Shown piece by piece: positions 10,400-23,312 of a stretch of DNA of 64,000 bases (the stretch's first letter is position 1; the number at the start of each line of letters is the position of its first letter). Source of the stretch: Saccharomyces mikatae IFO 1815 (lineage: Eukaryota > Ascomycota > Saccharomycetes > Saccharomycetales > Saccharomycetaceae); NCBI RefSeq assembly GCF_947241705.1, contig NC_079268.1, positions 682,001-746,000 of the forward strand, written 5' to 3'. The position numbers and the translations under genes were made by a program. The notes under the pieces are model-generated. The model worked only from the letters and a program-made list of their open reading frames with translations. It was not told the origin of the DNA and did no database searches.

Positions 10400-12736
10400 T
10401 CATGTTGAGGAAAATATTTTACCTCTTGAACTTAAAGAACGTAAATCTTCATTTGCATCTTTAAAGTCATCGTCTTGATTCTCACTAACCGATTTTTTTT
10501 GTAATAATGATCTTCTATTTCCAGTGCTGCTACGATCGGAAAGACTAGATATTGGTGCGAGCCGCAGAGAATTTGACCTCGCAACATCGATTTTATCTAA
10601 GCCAACAATATTCTCTTCATCAGGATCATTGATCTTGTTTGTGTCCTCTGAGAAAGTCTTTAATTCATTTAACAAGAATGTGATATTAGTGACACGAGAT
10701 TTTACTGATTGAGAACCGCGGATAGAACCATCTCTTTTCATATTATTTCGATTATTCTTTTCATTTATAGTTTTTTTCAAATCACTAACTCTGGGTGCAG
10801 TGGCTCTCATTGTTTTCCATGATCTTGCGTCTTCAGCAACAAATCTATAGATACTACCCTTTGCATTAGCATCAGAAATAACAGTATCGTTGATGTCGTC
10901 TATATTATCGTCTATGCTATTATCGAATCTACTTTGTTTTAGCGCAGAATTACTATTGTTAGAAATTGCTTTGCCATTTGAAAGAGTCGCATTAGGAGCA
11001 GTCCTGTAATCCAGAGATGTAGCGCGAGCTTGAGAGTCCGACAGCAGATCAGAGGTAGAAATCTGGTTGTCACGAGACAATAGAATCTGTGCACCCCTCT
11101 TGCTGTATTTATTTGATCCGGTGTCAGAATAGTAGGACAACAAATCTTCCTTGGTGAACAAGGTTTTAGTTTGCATTTTGTACTCAGTTTGTGATTTGTA
11201 GTCATTTAGTTTTAGGAAGTTGGCTGCTTGTAAATGATACAAGTAATAGATGTAGTCGGGTTCAGAAACGTTCTCAAGAAAGTAATGCAAACCAGACAAT
11301 AGTGCCACTTTCCCATACTTATCAAATACCTCTTCCATCATTTCTTTTTGTACAGCATGTGAATCCAGTTCACGTAATAATGAGTACAGTTTAGAAAAGA
11401 GGAAACCACTCGGAATCTCAGTTTCAACAATAGTAAACAAACATATGATATGGTTTTTCAGGTAATGGGCTAAGTCGATGAACAACTCTAAACTAATACT
11501 TGGCTGTGTCATACGTTCAACGAGAGAATCAATATCTTCCACGACTGCATTCTTTTCCATGTCTTTGACAGTGTCACTTTTCAGTTTTAACAGTAGTTCA
11601 TATAACATATCTGAAGTCTGTTCAGCGTAATAGGTTTTATGATTGAGATCTGTCATAGTAATGCATGATTGTTCCACGATTTCTTTATCAACTGCATTCT
11701 TCAATTGGAAATTTAAAAGCTTTCTCATTATATCAAGGACACTTAGGCCTACTATACTGACATCGGAGACAAGCAATGATGACATCAACTTCAAAGAAAC
11801 AACTGGATTCATATTTTTATCTTTGTCGCTTAGCTGTCTAACCAAAAGGAGAATAACAATATATCGTAGCTGGACAGGTATACCATTGCATATAAACTCT
11901 AGCAGTTCTTTATTCGGTGTATTTTGTAAACAGCGTAACAAAGTACGAATGGATAAATTTAATTTATCTGTTTCAGTTGTGTTGAAATAGGATTGTAATG
12001 CTCTTACAGAAAGATCATCATTACCTTCAACGGCTTTATCTAAACCAATCGTACGAGTTTGTGTTCGACTTAGTCTTTTTCCTAAATTACTGTCCACGGC
12101 TGGTTCCAATGACAAGGTTTTGAACTTGGGATTCCTCTCTTGAAACTTTGAAATAGTATACGCAACAGATTTGGAAACAAAATGGTTAAGTTGAGGGTTA
12201 CTTGACACACTGTTCGTGTTTGATATATCAATACAACATTTCAGAAGCAGATCATCATTATGAATTCTTTCAGTGACTATTTTGAAAAAAAGATCAACAA
12301 AGCTTTGATATAACTGAACGAATTCCATATCACCATTACACAAAACATCGTCCAAGTTCAGACATATGCTACTAAATGCCAGCTCTACCAATTCCACGAG
12401 AGACACGTCATTATTAAAATTGTTATTCGAAAGAACTTTGTTCATAATGTACAAAAAATCTTTGACAAAAACATTCAAATTCTCCTTACAATGCAACACA
12501 ATTCTGTTCATTAAGTCTAATGTAACTGCAATATTTCCTATGCGACGATGATTCAAGTCAGAAGTGGAACGTTTGATCAGGTACGTGCTGACTTTTTCCA
12601 GTTTGCTACGTCTCGAGTTGACATAATATAGCAAGTATGAAGTCTCCGAAGATTTGGGCTTCTTATCAGTGGTTCTCCCCGTAGGATAACATTGATTGAC
12701 CAGTTTCTGATGTTTTGGTGTGAACATCATCCGCAT
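10400..12736 (-). CDS. EFR3: Plasma-membrane anchor of the Stt4 PI4-kinase complex
   Basis: Efr3 recruits the phosphatidylinositol 4-kinase Stt4 with Ypp1 to plasma-membrane PIK patches. At 778 residues it is close to the S. cerevisiae length (782). The first residues carry the basic membrane-binding patch (RRSKLEKVSTYLIKRS), followed by a helical-repeat body and a low-complexity Ser/Asn-rich tail (about residues 600-778) with many sites suited to phosphorylation; most of the difference from S. cerevisiae that I recall is in this tail. I start at the ATG before RMMFTPKHQ; another in-frame ATG lies four codons upstream (12748) and the frame is open to a GTG at 12865. Convergent with DML1, divergent from CEF1. 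Confidence 0.95.
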   Translation of the reverse strand: MRMMFTPKHQKLVNQCYPTGRTTDKKPKSSETSYLLYYVNSRRSKLEKVSTYLIKRSTSDLNHRRIGNIAVTLDLMNRIVLHCKENLNVFVKDFLYIMNKVLSNNNFNNDVSLVELVELAFSSICLNLDDVLCNGDMEFVQLYQSFVDLFFKIVTERIHNDDLLLKCCIDISNTNSVSSNPQLNHFVSKSVAYTISKFQERNPKFKTLSLEPAVDSNLGKRLSRTQTRTIGLDKAVEGNDDLSVRALQSYFNTTETDKLNLSIRTLLRCLQNTPNKELLEFICNGIPVQLRYIVILLLVRQLSDKDKNMNPVVSLKLMSSLLVSDVSIVGLSVLDIMRKLLNFQLKNAVDKEIVEQSCITMTDLNHKTYYAEQTSDMLYELLLKLKSDTVKDMEKNAVVEDIDSLVERMTQPSISLELFIDLAHYLKNHIICLFTIVETEIPSGFLFSKLYSLLRELDSHAVQKEMMEEVFDKYGKVALLSGLHYFLENVSEPDYIYYLYHLQAANFLKLNDYKSQTEYKMQTKTLFTKEDLLSYYSDTGSNKYSKRGAQILLSRDNQISTSDLLSDSQARATSLDYRTAPNATLSNGKAISNNSNSALKQSRFDNSIDDNIDDINDTVISDANAKGSIYRFVAEDARSWKTMRATAPRVSDLKKTINEKNNRNNMKRDGSIRGSQSVKSRVTNITFLLNELKTFSEDTNKINDPDEENIVGLDKIDVARSNSLRLAPISSLSDRSSTGNRRSLLQKKSVSENQDDDFKDANEDLRSLSSRGKIFSST

Positions 12737-13075
12737 AGATAATTGCATCACAAACCACTTTTCAGAAACAATTGAGATTGAACGGAAGGTTAATATTAGA
12801 GCAGACGATTTGGGTTCAATGTACAATGTGCCCCTAGCTTGATACTGTTCCAATAGAGGGGTCACGCAGAATACTTCTAATTATCCTGGCACCCTGGCTT
12901 TTTTCAACAAAATCATTGCCTTCCTTATAATTCGAACAAATTTTTTTTCTTCTTGTTTTGGCCGGGGTTGAAGTTTAGTGAAAAAATAAATGTTATCAAG
13001 AGAATATATGGTACAGGATTATAATTGAGGGAAGAGAGAAGAGTCTCGATAAGGCGGTTATATCAGTGTTACAAG
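12737..13075. promoter_or_regulatory. Divergent EFR3-CEF1 intergenic region
   Basis: About 340 bp with both promoters. There is a T-rich run (TTTTTTTTCTTCTTG near 12940) and no named site I would defend. Both genes have open, ATG-poor frames reaching into it, which makes the 5' ends less certain than the gene bodies. Confidence 0.4.
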
Positions 13076-14845
13076 ATGGCTCCGATACCAATATATGTGA
13101 AAGGGGGTGTATGGACGAATGTGGAAGACCAGATCCTTAAGGCAGCTGTGCAAAAATATGGAACCCATCAGTGGAGTAAAGTAGCATCCCTTTTGCAGAA
13201 GAAGACTGCCAGGCAGAGTGAATTAAGATGGAATGAATATTTAAATCCACATTTGAACTTTACAGAGTTTTCCAAGCAAGACGACGCCAAGCTTTTGGAT
13301 CTCGCAAGAGAGCTACCTAATCAATGGAGAAGCATTGCTGATATGATGGACAGGCCTGCACAGGTCTGCATCGAAAGATATCATAAGCTCTTAGAAGGTG
13401 AAGAGGGCGGTGAAAACTTATTAGACACTGCATCTACGGACCTGAAAGTCGGAGACATTAATCCTAACGCAGAAACTCAAAGTACACGCCCAGATAATGG
13501 TGATTTGGAAGACGAGGAAAAGGAAATGCTTGCTGAGGCCAGGGCTCGCCTACTAAATACCCAAGGTAAGAAGGCCACGAGAAAGATTAGAGAGCGCATG
13601 CTTGAAGAATCAAAACGCATTGCTGAGCTACAAAAAAGACGAGAACTGAAACAGGCTGGAATAAATGTCGCCATTAAGAAACCAAAGAGAAAGTATGGCA
13701 CCGACATCGATTACAATGAAGATGTAGTATATGAGCAAGCTCCCATGCCCGGTATATATGACACCTCAACGGAAGACCGCGAGATAAAGAAGAAATTTGA
13801 GCAGTTTGAGAGAAAAGTCAACAGAAAAGGTCTAGATAGTGATGAAGGCAAGCAAAGTAAAAAATCTAGAGAAAGGAAAAGAAAACACGATGACAAGGGG
13901 GTTTTCGAGACAGCAGCACTAAATGAATCTAATGTCTTGACTGATGAATATAAAAAACCCAAACTTGTACTATCTGCCCCGGGAACGAAACAGGGGAGGA
14001 CAACATATAAAAATGAGCTAGAAAGCAAAAAGCAAAAACTTATCCAGGCACAAGAAACGGGTGCTGTGTTGACGCCAAAGGTACTACTTCCCTACGAACC
14101 GGCACAAGATGACAATGAACATGATAACGTAAAGAGTGAAAAGCAGGCGCAATCACGCACACGAAAGTTTTTATTGCAAATGTTTGCATCTTTGCCCACT
14201 CCAAGGAACGATTTTGAGATTGTAATGAGTGAAGACGAGGGAGAGGAAGATGCAGAAATCGCCGCATACCAAAAAGAAATGGAAAATGACAGGCTAATGA
14301 ATGAGGAAGATAAAGTCATAAAACCCATGTCCCAAGAAAATACACCGATTGTGACGTTGATAGCCATAGCTCCACCATGCACGACACTACCTATACCAGA
14401 GTTCATAACCCACCCGCAGTCGGCAATCGACGATAAATACAATTTACTAGTCGCTAATGCCATAAATAAGGAACCTCACATGGAACCACAAGCCATTGTC
14501 GATTCCTTAAAGCAAGTGGAATCGCGCATGCTGAATATAGCTCAAAAGGAAGCGCCTGCGACAGTGCAGCTTAAACTATCAATGCCTCCAAGCGACGTCA
14601 TTCTGGAATCAATTCAGTCAAAAGTAGAGTCAATTGAACAGTTACAGAGTAGGTTGCAACATGTGCAGCCACAGGAACAACAGAATAACGAGTTGTGCGC
14701 AACGCTTTGCCATCACGATCTGCCCGCTTTAATTGAGGGGCAACATGAGTACTACACCGGCTATTACGCCTACCAGCAGGAGTTGCGAGCGCTCGAGCAT
14801 CAGAGAAAACGCCTTCAGGACATCCTGAATTCTCCTACCATATAG
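13076..14845 (+). CDS. CEF1: Prp19-complex (NTC) splicing factor, CDC5 family
   Basis: Essential pre-mRNA splicing factor of the Prp19-associated complex, orthologous to fission yeast Cdc5, acting in the nucleus at spliceosome activation. The 589 residues begin with two Myb-like repeats (about 8-58 and 59-108) with the expected spaced tryptophans (GGVWTNVEDQ, HQWSKVASLL, NQWRSIADMM). A basic/acidic coiled-coil middle follows (EKEMLAEARARLLNTQGKK, RKIRERMLEESKRIAELQKRR cores) and a conserved C-terminal Prp19-binding region. The frame is open 17 codons upstream from a TTG; the ATG before APIPIYVKGG is the family's usual start. Confidence 0.97.
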   Translation: MAPIPIYVKGGVWTNVEDQILKAAVQKYGTHQWSKVASLLQKKTARQSELRWNEYLNPHLNFTEFSKQDDAKLLDLARELPNQWRSIADMMDRPAQVCIERYHKLLEGEEGGENLLDTASTDLKVGDINPNAETQSTRPDNGDLEDEEKEMLAEARARLLNTQGKKATRKIRERMLEESKRIAELQKRRELKQAGINVAIKKPKRKYGTDIDYNEDVVYEQAPMPGIYDTSTEDREIKKKFEQFERKVNRKGLDSDEGKQSKKSRERKRKHDDKGVFETAALNESNVLTDEYKKPKLVLSAPGTKQGRTTYKNELESKKQKLIQAQETGAVLTPKVLLPYEPAQDDNEHDNVKSEKQAQSRTRKFLLQMFASLPTPRNDFEIVMSEDEGEEDAEIAAYQKEMENDRLMNEEDKVIKPMSQENTPIVTLIAIAPPCTTLPIPEFITHPQSAIDDKYNLLVANAINKEPHMEPQAIVDSLKQVESRMLNIAQKEAPATVQLKLSMPPSDVILESIQSKVESIEQLQSRLQHVQPQEQQNNELCATLCHHDLPALIEGQHEYYTGYYAYQQELRALEHQRKRLQDILNSPTI

Positions 14846-15042
14846 CATTAGTATAGCATCAGTAAAGACTATGAGTTACGATACTAAGGACAGTTATTTA
14901 TAGATTACCCGGAGCGAATACATTTTCTTGCCAAGTTGGCCTTATTGCCAAAACAGCGATGATGATAATAAGATGTATGATTTACAAAGCATGATGGACA
15001 GGCTAGAAGAGCGTAGATTGACCGGTGAAAAGATCAAGAACA

Positions 15043-16179
15043 ATGATTGCAAGATTCTTCTTACGCTTCATTTTATCTTTATTGCTATTGCCGCTAATTC
15101 TGGCACAAGATTATTACGCAATACTGGAAGTAGACAAGGATGCTTCCGAGAAAGAGATCAAATCAGCATACAGACAATTATCCAAGAAATATCATCCCGA
15201 CAAAAATTCTGGGAGTGAAGAAGCGCATCACAAATTCATCGAAGTTGGTGAGGCGTACGATGTATTGAGTGATCCTGAAAAGAAGAAGATTTATGACCAA
15301 TTTGGCGCAGATGCTGTAAAGAATGGTGGTGGTGGTGGTGGCGGCGCAGGCGGTCCCGGTGGAGGTGGATTCCACGATCCTTTTGACATTTTTGAGCATA
15401 TGTTCCAAGGTGGCCATGGAGGCCCCGGTGGTGGTTTTGGCCAGAGACAGAGGCAACGTGGTCCTATGATCAAGGTCCAGGAAAAACTGTCCCTAAAACA
15501 ATTTTATTCAGGCACTTCAATTGAATTTACTTTGAGTTTGAACGACGAATGTGATGTGTGCCATGGGAGTGGCTCTGCCGATGGTAAGTTGGCACAATGC
15601 CCTGATTGTCAAGGTCGTGGAGTTATAATACAAGTGCTGCGCATGGGTATTATGACACAGCAGATCCAACAGATGTGCGGCAGGTGTGGCGGTACGGGAC
15701 AGATAATCAAGAACCAATGTAAAACGTGCCACGGTAAGAAGGTCATCAAGAAAAACAAATTCTTTCATGTTGATGTGCCACCTGGTGCACCTAGAAACTA
15801 CTTGGACACAAGAGCAGGTGAGGCTGAAAAAGGTCCCGACTTTGACGCAGGTGATTTGGTAATAGAATTCAAGGAAAAAGACACAGAAAACATGGGTTAT
15901 AGAAGAAGAGGCGACAATCTGTACAGAACAGAAGTCCTTTCTGCCGAGGAGGCTCTATACGGCGGATGGCAAAGAACGATAGAGTTCTTTGATGAGAATA
16001 AACCTGTTAAGCTGTCCAGACCTGCGCATGTTGTTGTCTCCAATGGTGAGATCGAAGTTTTGAAGGGGTTCGGCATGCCCAAAAGTGGCAAGGGCCACGG
16101 TGATTTGTACATAGATTACGTCGTTATCATGCCAAACAAACTCAAACGAGAGCCAACTTCGCTTAAAGATGAGTTGTAA
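15043..16179 (+). CDS. SCJ1: ER-lumen DnaJ-family co-chaperone
   Basis: Hsp40 partner of Kar2 (BiP) in the ER lumen, used in folding and ER-associated degradation. The 378 residues show a signal peptide (hydrophobic LRFILSLLLLPLILAQ), a J domain directly after it with HPD in KKYHPDKN, a Gly/Phe-rich linker (about 90-140), four CxxCxGxG zinc-finger repeats (CDVCHGSG, CPDCQGRG, CGRCGGTG, CKTCHGKK), a substrate-binding domain, and a C-terminal KDEL retrieval signal. The J domain reads QDYYAILEVDK immediately after the predicted cleavage site. The start is the only ATG that gives the signal peptide; ATGs in other frames lie upstream (see findings). Confidence 0.97.
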   Translation: MIARFFLRFILSLLLLPLILAQDYYAILEVDKDASEKEIKSAYRQLSKKYHPDKNSGSEEAHHKFIEVGEAYDVLSDPEKKKIYDQFGADAVKNGGGGGGGAGGPGGGGFHDPFDIFEHMFQGGHGGPGGGFGQRQRQRGPMIKVQEKLSLKQFYSGTSIEFTLSLNDECDVCHGSGSADGKLAQCPDCQGRGVIIQVLRMGIMTQQIQQMCGRCGGTGQIIKNQCKTCHGKKVIKKNKFFHVDVPPGAPRNYLDTRAGEAEKGPDFDAGDLVIEFKEKDTENMGYRRRGDNLYRTEVLSAEEALYGGWQRTIEFFDENKPVKLSRPAHVVVSNGEIEVLKGFGMPKSGKGHGDLYIDYVVIMPNKLKREPTSLKDEL

Positions 16180-16486
16180 ACTGATAAACTCTTACGTACG
16201 CACATATATATAGATGGCAACTGGTCTTCCGCATCCACTAATGGCCATTTGCTTTAATAGCAGTGAGAAAAGTGAAGCAAATCACACCATTAAATTTCCG
16301 GCTTGTTCGAGATTTTTTCGCGCAATTGTTTATCGAGAAAAAAAAATAAATAAACAATCTGAAAAAAATAAACAAAACAATTCTTTATTGTTCTATTGTG
16401 GAAAGGAATGTCTATTGAACCTACGCTTTGATCTTTTGCTAATTAGCTTTCGGTGAAAGATTAGAGCACATTACATCAAACCAGCG
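16180..16486. promoter_or_regulatory. SCJ1-GAS3 spacer with three forkhead-like motifs
   Basis: A 307-bp tandem spacer holding the SCJ1 3' end and the GAS3 promoter. TAAACAA cores occur at 16351-16357 and 16369-16375 on the plus strand and as TTGTTTA at 16326-16332, a spacing that would suit Fkh1/Fkh2 binding. They sit in A-rich sequence, so chance is a real alternative. An 80-codon ATG frame (16214-16456) also fits here; I do not call it a gene. Confidence 0.35.
16202..16213 (+). terminator. SCJ1 3'-end efficiency element
   Basis: A TATATATA run 23 bp past the SCJ1 stop matches the yeast polyadenylation efficiency element (UAUAUA). No experiment in hand fixes the cleavage site. Confidence 0.35.
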
Positions 16487-18058
16487 ATGCAACTATCTAA
16501 AAGTGTATTACTAGCGGCATTGGCTGCTACCCCATCTTTGGTGAGTGCCATGCTTCCAATCCATATCAAAAACTATAGGTTTATTAAGCCATCATCTACC
16601 AAAAATAGCGAGTCCGATAATGAAGTTTTCTTCGTAAAAGGTGTTGATTATCAGCCGGGTGGATCGTCCGGTTACGATGCTGACTCCGGTGCAGATATTC
16701 TTTCTGATCCTGAGATATGTGCCAGGGACGCCTACACTTTCCAGCAACTTGGCGTCAACACAGTTAGAATATACTCCTTAAACCCTGATCTAAACCATGA
16801 TGAGTGCATGACCATCTTCAACAACGCCGGAATTTATGCCATTTTGGATGTCAATAGTGGTAATTACGGTGAAAGTTTGAATCGTGCCGATCCATCTGGT
16901 ACCTATGACTCTTTGTACTTGTCAAGAGTGTTCAAATTCATTGATGCTTTCAAAAACTATCCTAATGTGCTAGGTTTTTTTTCTGGTAACGAAGTCATAA
17001 ATGATGAAAAGAACTATGCAAAAATCGATCCTCCATACATCCGTGCTGTTCAAAGAGACATGAAACAGTATATTGCCAAGCACGCAAATAGAACTATCCC
17101 TGTTGGGTATTCTGCTGCCGACAATACTGATTTGAGATTGGCGACTTTCAAATACTTACAATGTAATTCATTAGATGGCAAAAAAGTCAATGACGATTTA
17201 GATATCTCTAGATCTGATTTCTTTGGTCTAAATACTTATGAGTGGTGCTCCGGTGTCTCCGACTGGCAATCATCTGGCTACGACAAACTAAACTCAACTT
17301 TCGAAGATGCTGTCATTCCATTAATCTTTTCTGAATATGGCTGCAATACAAAGACTCCAAGAACTTTTGATGAAGTTTCTGAAGGTTTGTATGGTGGCTT
17401 GAAGAACGTCTTCTCAGGAGGGCTGGTCTATGAGTACACTGAGGAAGCTAACAATTTCGGTTTAGTCAAAGTTGACGATAGTGGTTCTTTAGCCTATAAG
17501 GATGATTTCACTAATTTGGAGTCACAATTGAAGAACATTTCATTACCAACAACAAAAGAAAGCGAGCTTTCCTCAGATTCCATCTATAAGTGTGACAATA
17601 GTGCCATCACCGAAATATACTCTGGCTTTGGTACAGATAACTTCACATTGCCTTCCCAACCAGCAGAAATTGTCAACATGATTAAATATGGTGTTAATGG
17701 CACTAACACCGGGAAAATTTTGACTGATTATGCTGTTCCCACTACATTTAATTATACAATCAAAAACAATAAAGGTGACACCGTCTCGGCTACTATCTCC
17801 TATGATAAAGCTAATACATTGAACGAACTAGACGTCACAGCCACAGCAGTCGCCAAGTCAGCCTCCACACCTCAATCATCTTCTCACTCCGTTACTTCAA
17901 GTACCAGTGGATCTTCAAGTGCGGGGAAATCTTCAAGCACTAGTTCGTCCTCAACATCAAACAGTGCTAAAAGTAAAGGTGTTGGAAACATCGTCAACAT
18001 TTCCCTCAATCAATCTGGATATCTTGCCTTATTTGTAGGTTTAATATCTGCATTTTAA
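16487..18058 (+). CDS. GAS3: GH72 beta-1,3-glucanosyltransferase-like GPI protein
   Basis: Cell-wall protein of the Gas family, which lengthens beta-1,3-glucan chains at the cell surface. The 523 residues begin with a signal peptide ending near LVSA-MLPI. The GH72 catalytic domain retains both expected glutamates: E169 in FFSGNEVIND and E283 in IFSEYGCNT. A Ser/Thr-rich stalk (about 455-500) leads to a hydrophobic tail (GYLALFVGLISAF) typical of a GPI-attachment signal. It lacks the Cys-box (X8) domain of Gas1/Gas2. Gas3 is thought to be a weak or inactive enzyme in S. cerevisiae, although the two acids are present here. Confidence 0.95.
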   Translation: MQLSKSVLLAALAATPSLVSAMLPIHIKNYRFIKPSSTKNSESDNEVFFVKGVDYQPGGSSGYDADSGADILSDPEICARDAYTFQQLGVNTVRIYSLNPDLNHDECMTIFNNAGIYAILDVNSGNYGESLNRADPSGTYDSLYLSRVFKFIDAFKNYPNVLGFFSGNEVINDEKNYAKIDPPYIRAVQRDMKQYIAKHANRTIPVGYSAADNTDLRLATFKYLQCNSLDGKKVNDDLDISRSDFFGLNTYEWCSGVSDWQSSGYDKLNSTFEDAVIPLIFSEYGCNTKTPRTFDEVSEGLYGGLKNVFSGGLVYEYTEEANNFGLVKVDDSGSLAYKDDFTNLESQLKNISLPTTKESELSSDSIYKCDNSAITEIYSGFGTDNFTLPSQPAEIVNMIKYGVNGTNTGKILTDYAVPTTFNYTIKNNKGDTVSATISYDKANTLNELDVTATAVAKSASTPQSSSHSVTSSTSGSSSAGKSSSTSSSSTSNSAKSKGVGNIVNISLNQSGYLALFVGLISAF

Positions 18059-18532
18059 GTATCCATGATTTTTTGAGAAATCTATGGTGTTATATTTCGT
18101 TTTCAACCGTTTTATTTTTTCTGTGTTCTTTCATCTCAACATATATAGGTCCAATTATATGCTCTAAATAATTAACTTTTCATTAAAAGCACTTCAACAT
18201 GATGTCAATCTTCTTTCACTTGCAAATAACAATAACTTGCGCTCAAAAAGAATGTACAAGACAAGATTGAAAAATCACACAAAGAAGGCCGAGCACTGAC
18301 TCAAAGATAACAATTAATAGTGAAAGGAAGAGCGCTATAATTTTTTGTTGTCACTTCAGAATATTATACTAGGTGTTACAAACATCTGGTTATATTTACT
18401 TTGGTAAAATTAATCTTTAGAAACATTAAACTGAAAAAATAACAACTAGGTGAAGATTTAAGGAATGCAATAAAGAGCTGAAAAGAAAAAAAACAACAAA
18501 ACAAAACAGAAAAGCAAAAGGTGCATGCGTAA
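18059..18532. other. Convergent GAS3-SKY1 spacer
   Basis: 474 bp between two 3' ends. AT-rich, with A-runs on the SKY1 side (AAAAGAAAAAAAACAACAAAAC near 18480-18500) and TATATAGG near 18140, suited to 3'-end formation from both sides. I see no gene or repeat. Confidence 0.5.
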
Positions 18533-21578
<3,046 letters not shown>

Positions 21579-23156
21579 ATGGCTGCCAAAGAACAAGTTT
21601 CTAACATGTTTGACACTATCTTAGTCTTAGACTTTGGTTCTCAATATTCTCATTTGATTACCAGAAGATTGAGAGAATTCAACATCTATGCTGAGATGTT
21701 GCCATGCACTCAGAAGATTTCTGAATTGGGCTGGACTCCAAAGGGTGTCATTCTTTCTGGTGGTCCATACTCCGTGTACGCTGAAGGCGCTCCTCATGTA
21801 GACCACGCAATCTTTGATTTGAACGTGCCAATCTTAGGTATCTGTTACGGTATGCAAGAATTGGCTTGGATCAATGGTAAGCAAGTTGGTCGTGGTGAGA
21901 AGAGAGAGTACGGTCCTGCCACCTTAAAGGTGATTGACGATTCCAACCCTCTATTCAAGGGTATGAATGACTCAACTGTATGGATGTCTCACGGTGATAA
22001 ACTGCACGGTTTACCAACCGGTTACAAGACCATCGCCACCTCTGATAACTCCCCATACTGTGGTATTGTCCACGAAACCAAACCAATCTATGGTATTCAA
22101 TTCCACCCAGAAGTTACTCATTCCACCCAAGGTAAGACTCTTTTGAAGAACTTTGCTGTCAGTTTGTGTCATGCCAAGCAAAATTGGACGATGGAAAACT
22201 TTATTGACACTGAAATTAACAGAATCAGAAAATTGGTTGGCCCTACTGCTGAGGTCATTGGTGCCGTTTCTGGTGGTGTTGATTCCACTGTTGCTTCCAA
22301 GTTGATGACTGAAGCTATTGGTGATAGGTTCCATGCCATCTTGGTCGATAACGGTGTTTTGAGATTGAATGAAGCTGCCAACGTCAAGAAAACTCTTGTT
22401 GAAGGTTTAGGTATCAACTTAATGGTTGTCGATGCTTCAGAAGAATTTTTGAGTAAATTGAAGGGCGTCACTGACCCAGAAAAGAAAAGAAAAATTATCG
22501 GTAACACATTTATTCACGTCTTTGAAAGAGAGGCTGAAAAAATCAAGCCAAAAGATGGTAAGGAAATTCAGTTTTTGTTACAAGGAACTCTTTACCCAGA
22601 TGTCATCGAATCCATTTCTTTTAAAGGTCCTTCTCAAACCATCAAAACCCATCACAATGTCGGTGGTTTGTTGGAAAACATGAAGTTAAAGCTGATTGAA
22701 CCATTGAGAGAGTTGTTCAAAGATGAAGTTAGACACCTGGGTGAATTATTGGGAATTCCTCATGATCTGGTCTGGAGACATCCATTCCCTGGTCCAGGTA
22801 TTGCTATCCGTGTTCTAGGTGAAGTTACTAAGGAACAAGTCGAAATAGCAAGAAAGGCTGATAACATTTACATCGAAGAAATCAAGAAAGCTGGTCTGTA
22901 CAACCAGATTTCGCAAGCATTTGCTTGTTTGTTGCCCGTCAAGTCTGTTGGTGTGATGGGTGACCAAAGGACTTATGATCAAGTTATTGCCTTGAGAGCC
23001 ATCGAAACTACTGATTTCATGACTGCGGACTGGTTTCCTTTCGAACACAGTTTCTTGAAGAAAGTTGCTTCAAGAATCGTCAATGAAGTAGATGGCGTTG
23101 CTAGGGTCACCTATGATATAACTTCTAAACCTCCTGCCACCGTTGAATGGGAATGA
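21579..23156 (+). CDS. GUA1: GMP synthase (glutamine-hydrolysing)
   Basis: Converts XMP to GMP with ATP and glutamine in the cytosol, the last step of de novo GMP synthesis. All 525 residues are present. The N-terminal class I glutamine amidotransferase has nucleophile Cys89 (GICYGMQ), His176 and Glu178 (FHPEVTHS). The ATP-pyrophosphatase domain has the P-loop SGGVDST (231-237), and the C-terminal dimerisation domain carries the [11 protein letters not shown] and RHPFPGPG segments. Codon use is strongly biased to preferred yeast codons (GGT, GTC, ATC, AAG), unlike most neighbours, consistent with high expression. Confidence 0.98.
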   Translation: MAAKEQVSNMFDTILVLDFGSQYSHLITRRLREFNIYAEMLPCTQKISELGWTPKGVILSGGPYSVYAEGAPHVDHAIFDLNVPILGICYGMQELAWINGKQVGRGEKREYGPATLKVIDDSNPLFKGMNDSTVWMSHGDKLHGLPTGYKTIATSDNSPYCGIVHETKPIYGIQFHPEVTHSTQGKTLLKNFAVSLCHAKQNWTMENFIDTEINRIRKLVGPTAEVIGAVSGGVDSTVASKLMTEAIGDRFHAILVDNGVLRLNEAANVKKTLVEGLGINLMVVDASEEFLSKLKGVTDPEKKRKIIGNTFIHVFEREAEKIKPKDGKEIQFLLQGTLYPDVIESISFKGPSQTIKTHHNVGGLLENMKLKLIEPLRELFKDEVRHLGELLGIPHDLVWRHPFPGPGIAIRVLGEVTKEQVEIARKADNIYIEEIKKAGLYNQISQAFACLLPVKSVGVMGDQRTYDQVIALRAIETTDFMTADWFPFEHSFLKKVASRIVNEVDGVARVTYDITSKPPATVEWE

Positions 23157-23181
23157 TTCATTTCCAACTTTAACCTTTTCC

Positions 23182-23195
23182 TATATATGTATATA
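23182..23195 (+). terminator. GUA1 3'-end efficiency element
   Basis: TATATATGTATATA 26 bp past the GUA1 stop fits the yeast 3'-end efficiency element (TATATA, TAYRTA). The sequence is nearly palindromic and could also serve convergent TRS130, whose stop is 118 bp away. Confidence 0.4.
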
Positions 23196-23312
23196 GTACA
23201 AATATAATTCATCTACGTTCAAATTTTAGAGGCTACTTTTGCAAAATGACACTTAAAAATCTATTGCTTGATCTTGCACATGTGTAGATGCCTTTTTCTC
23301 TTAATGAGCCCC

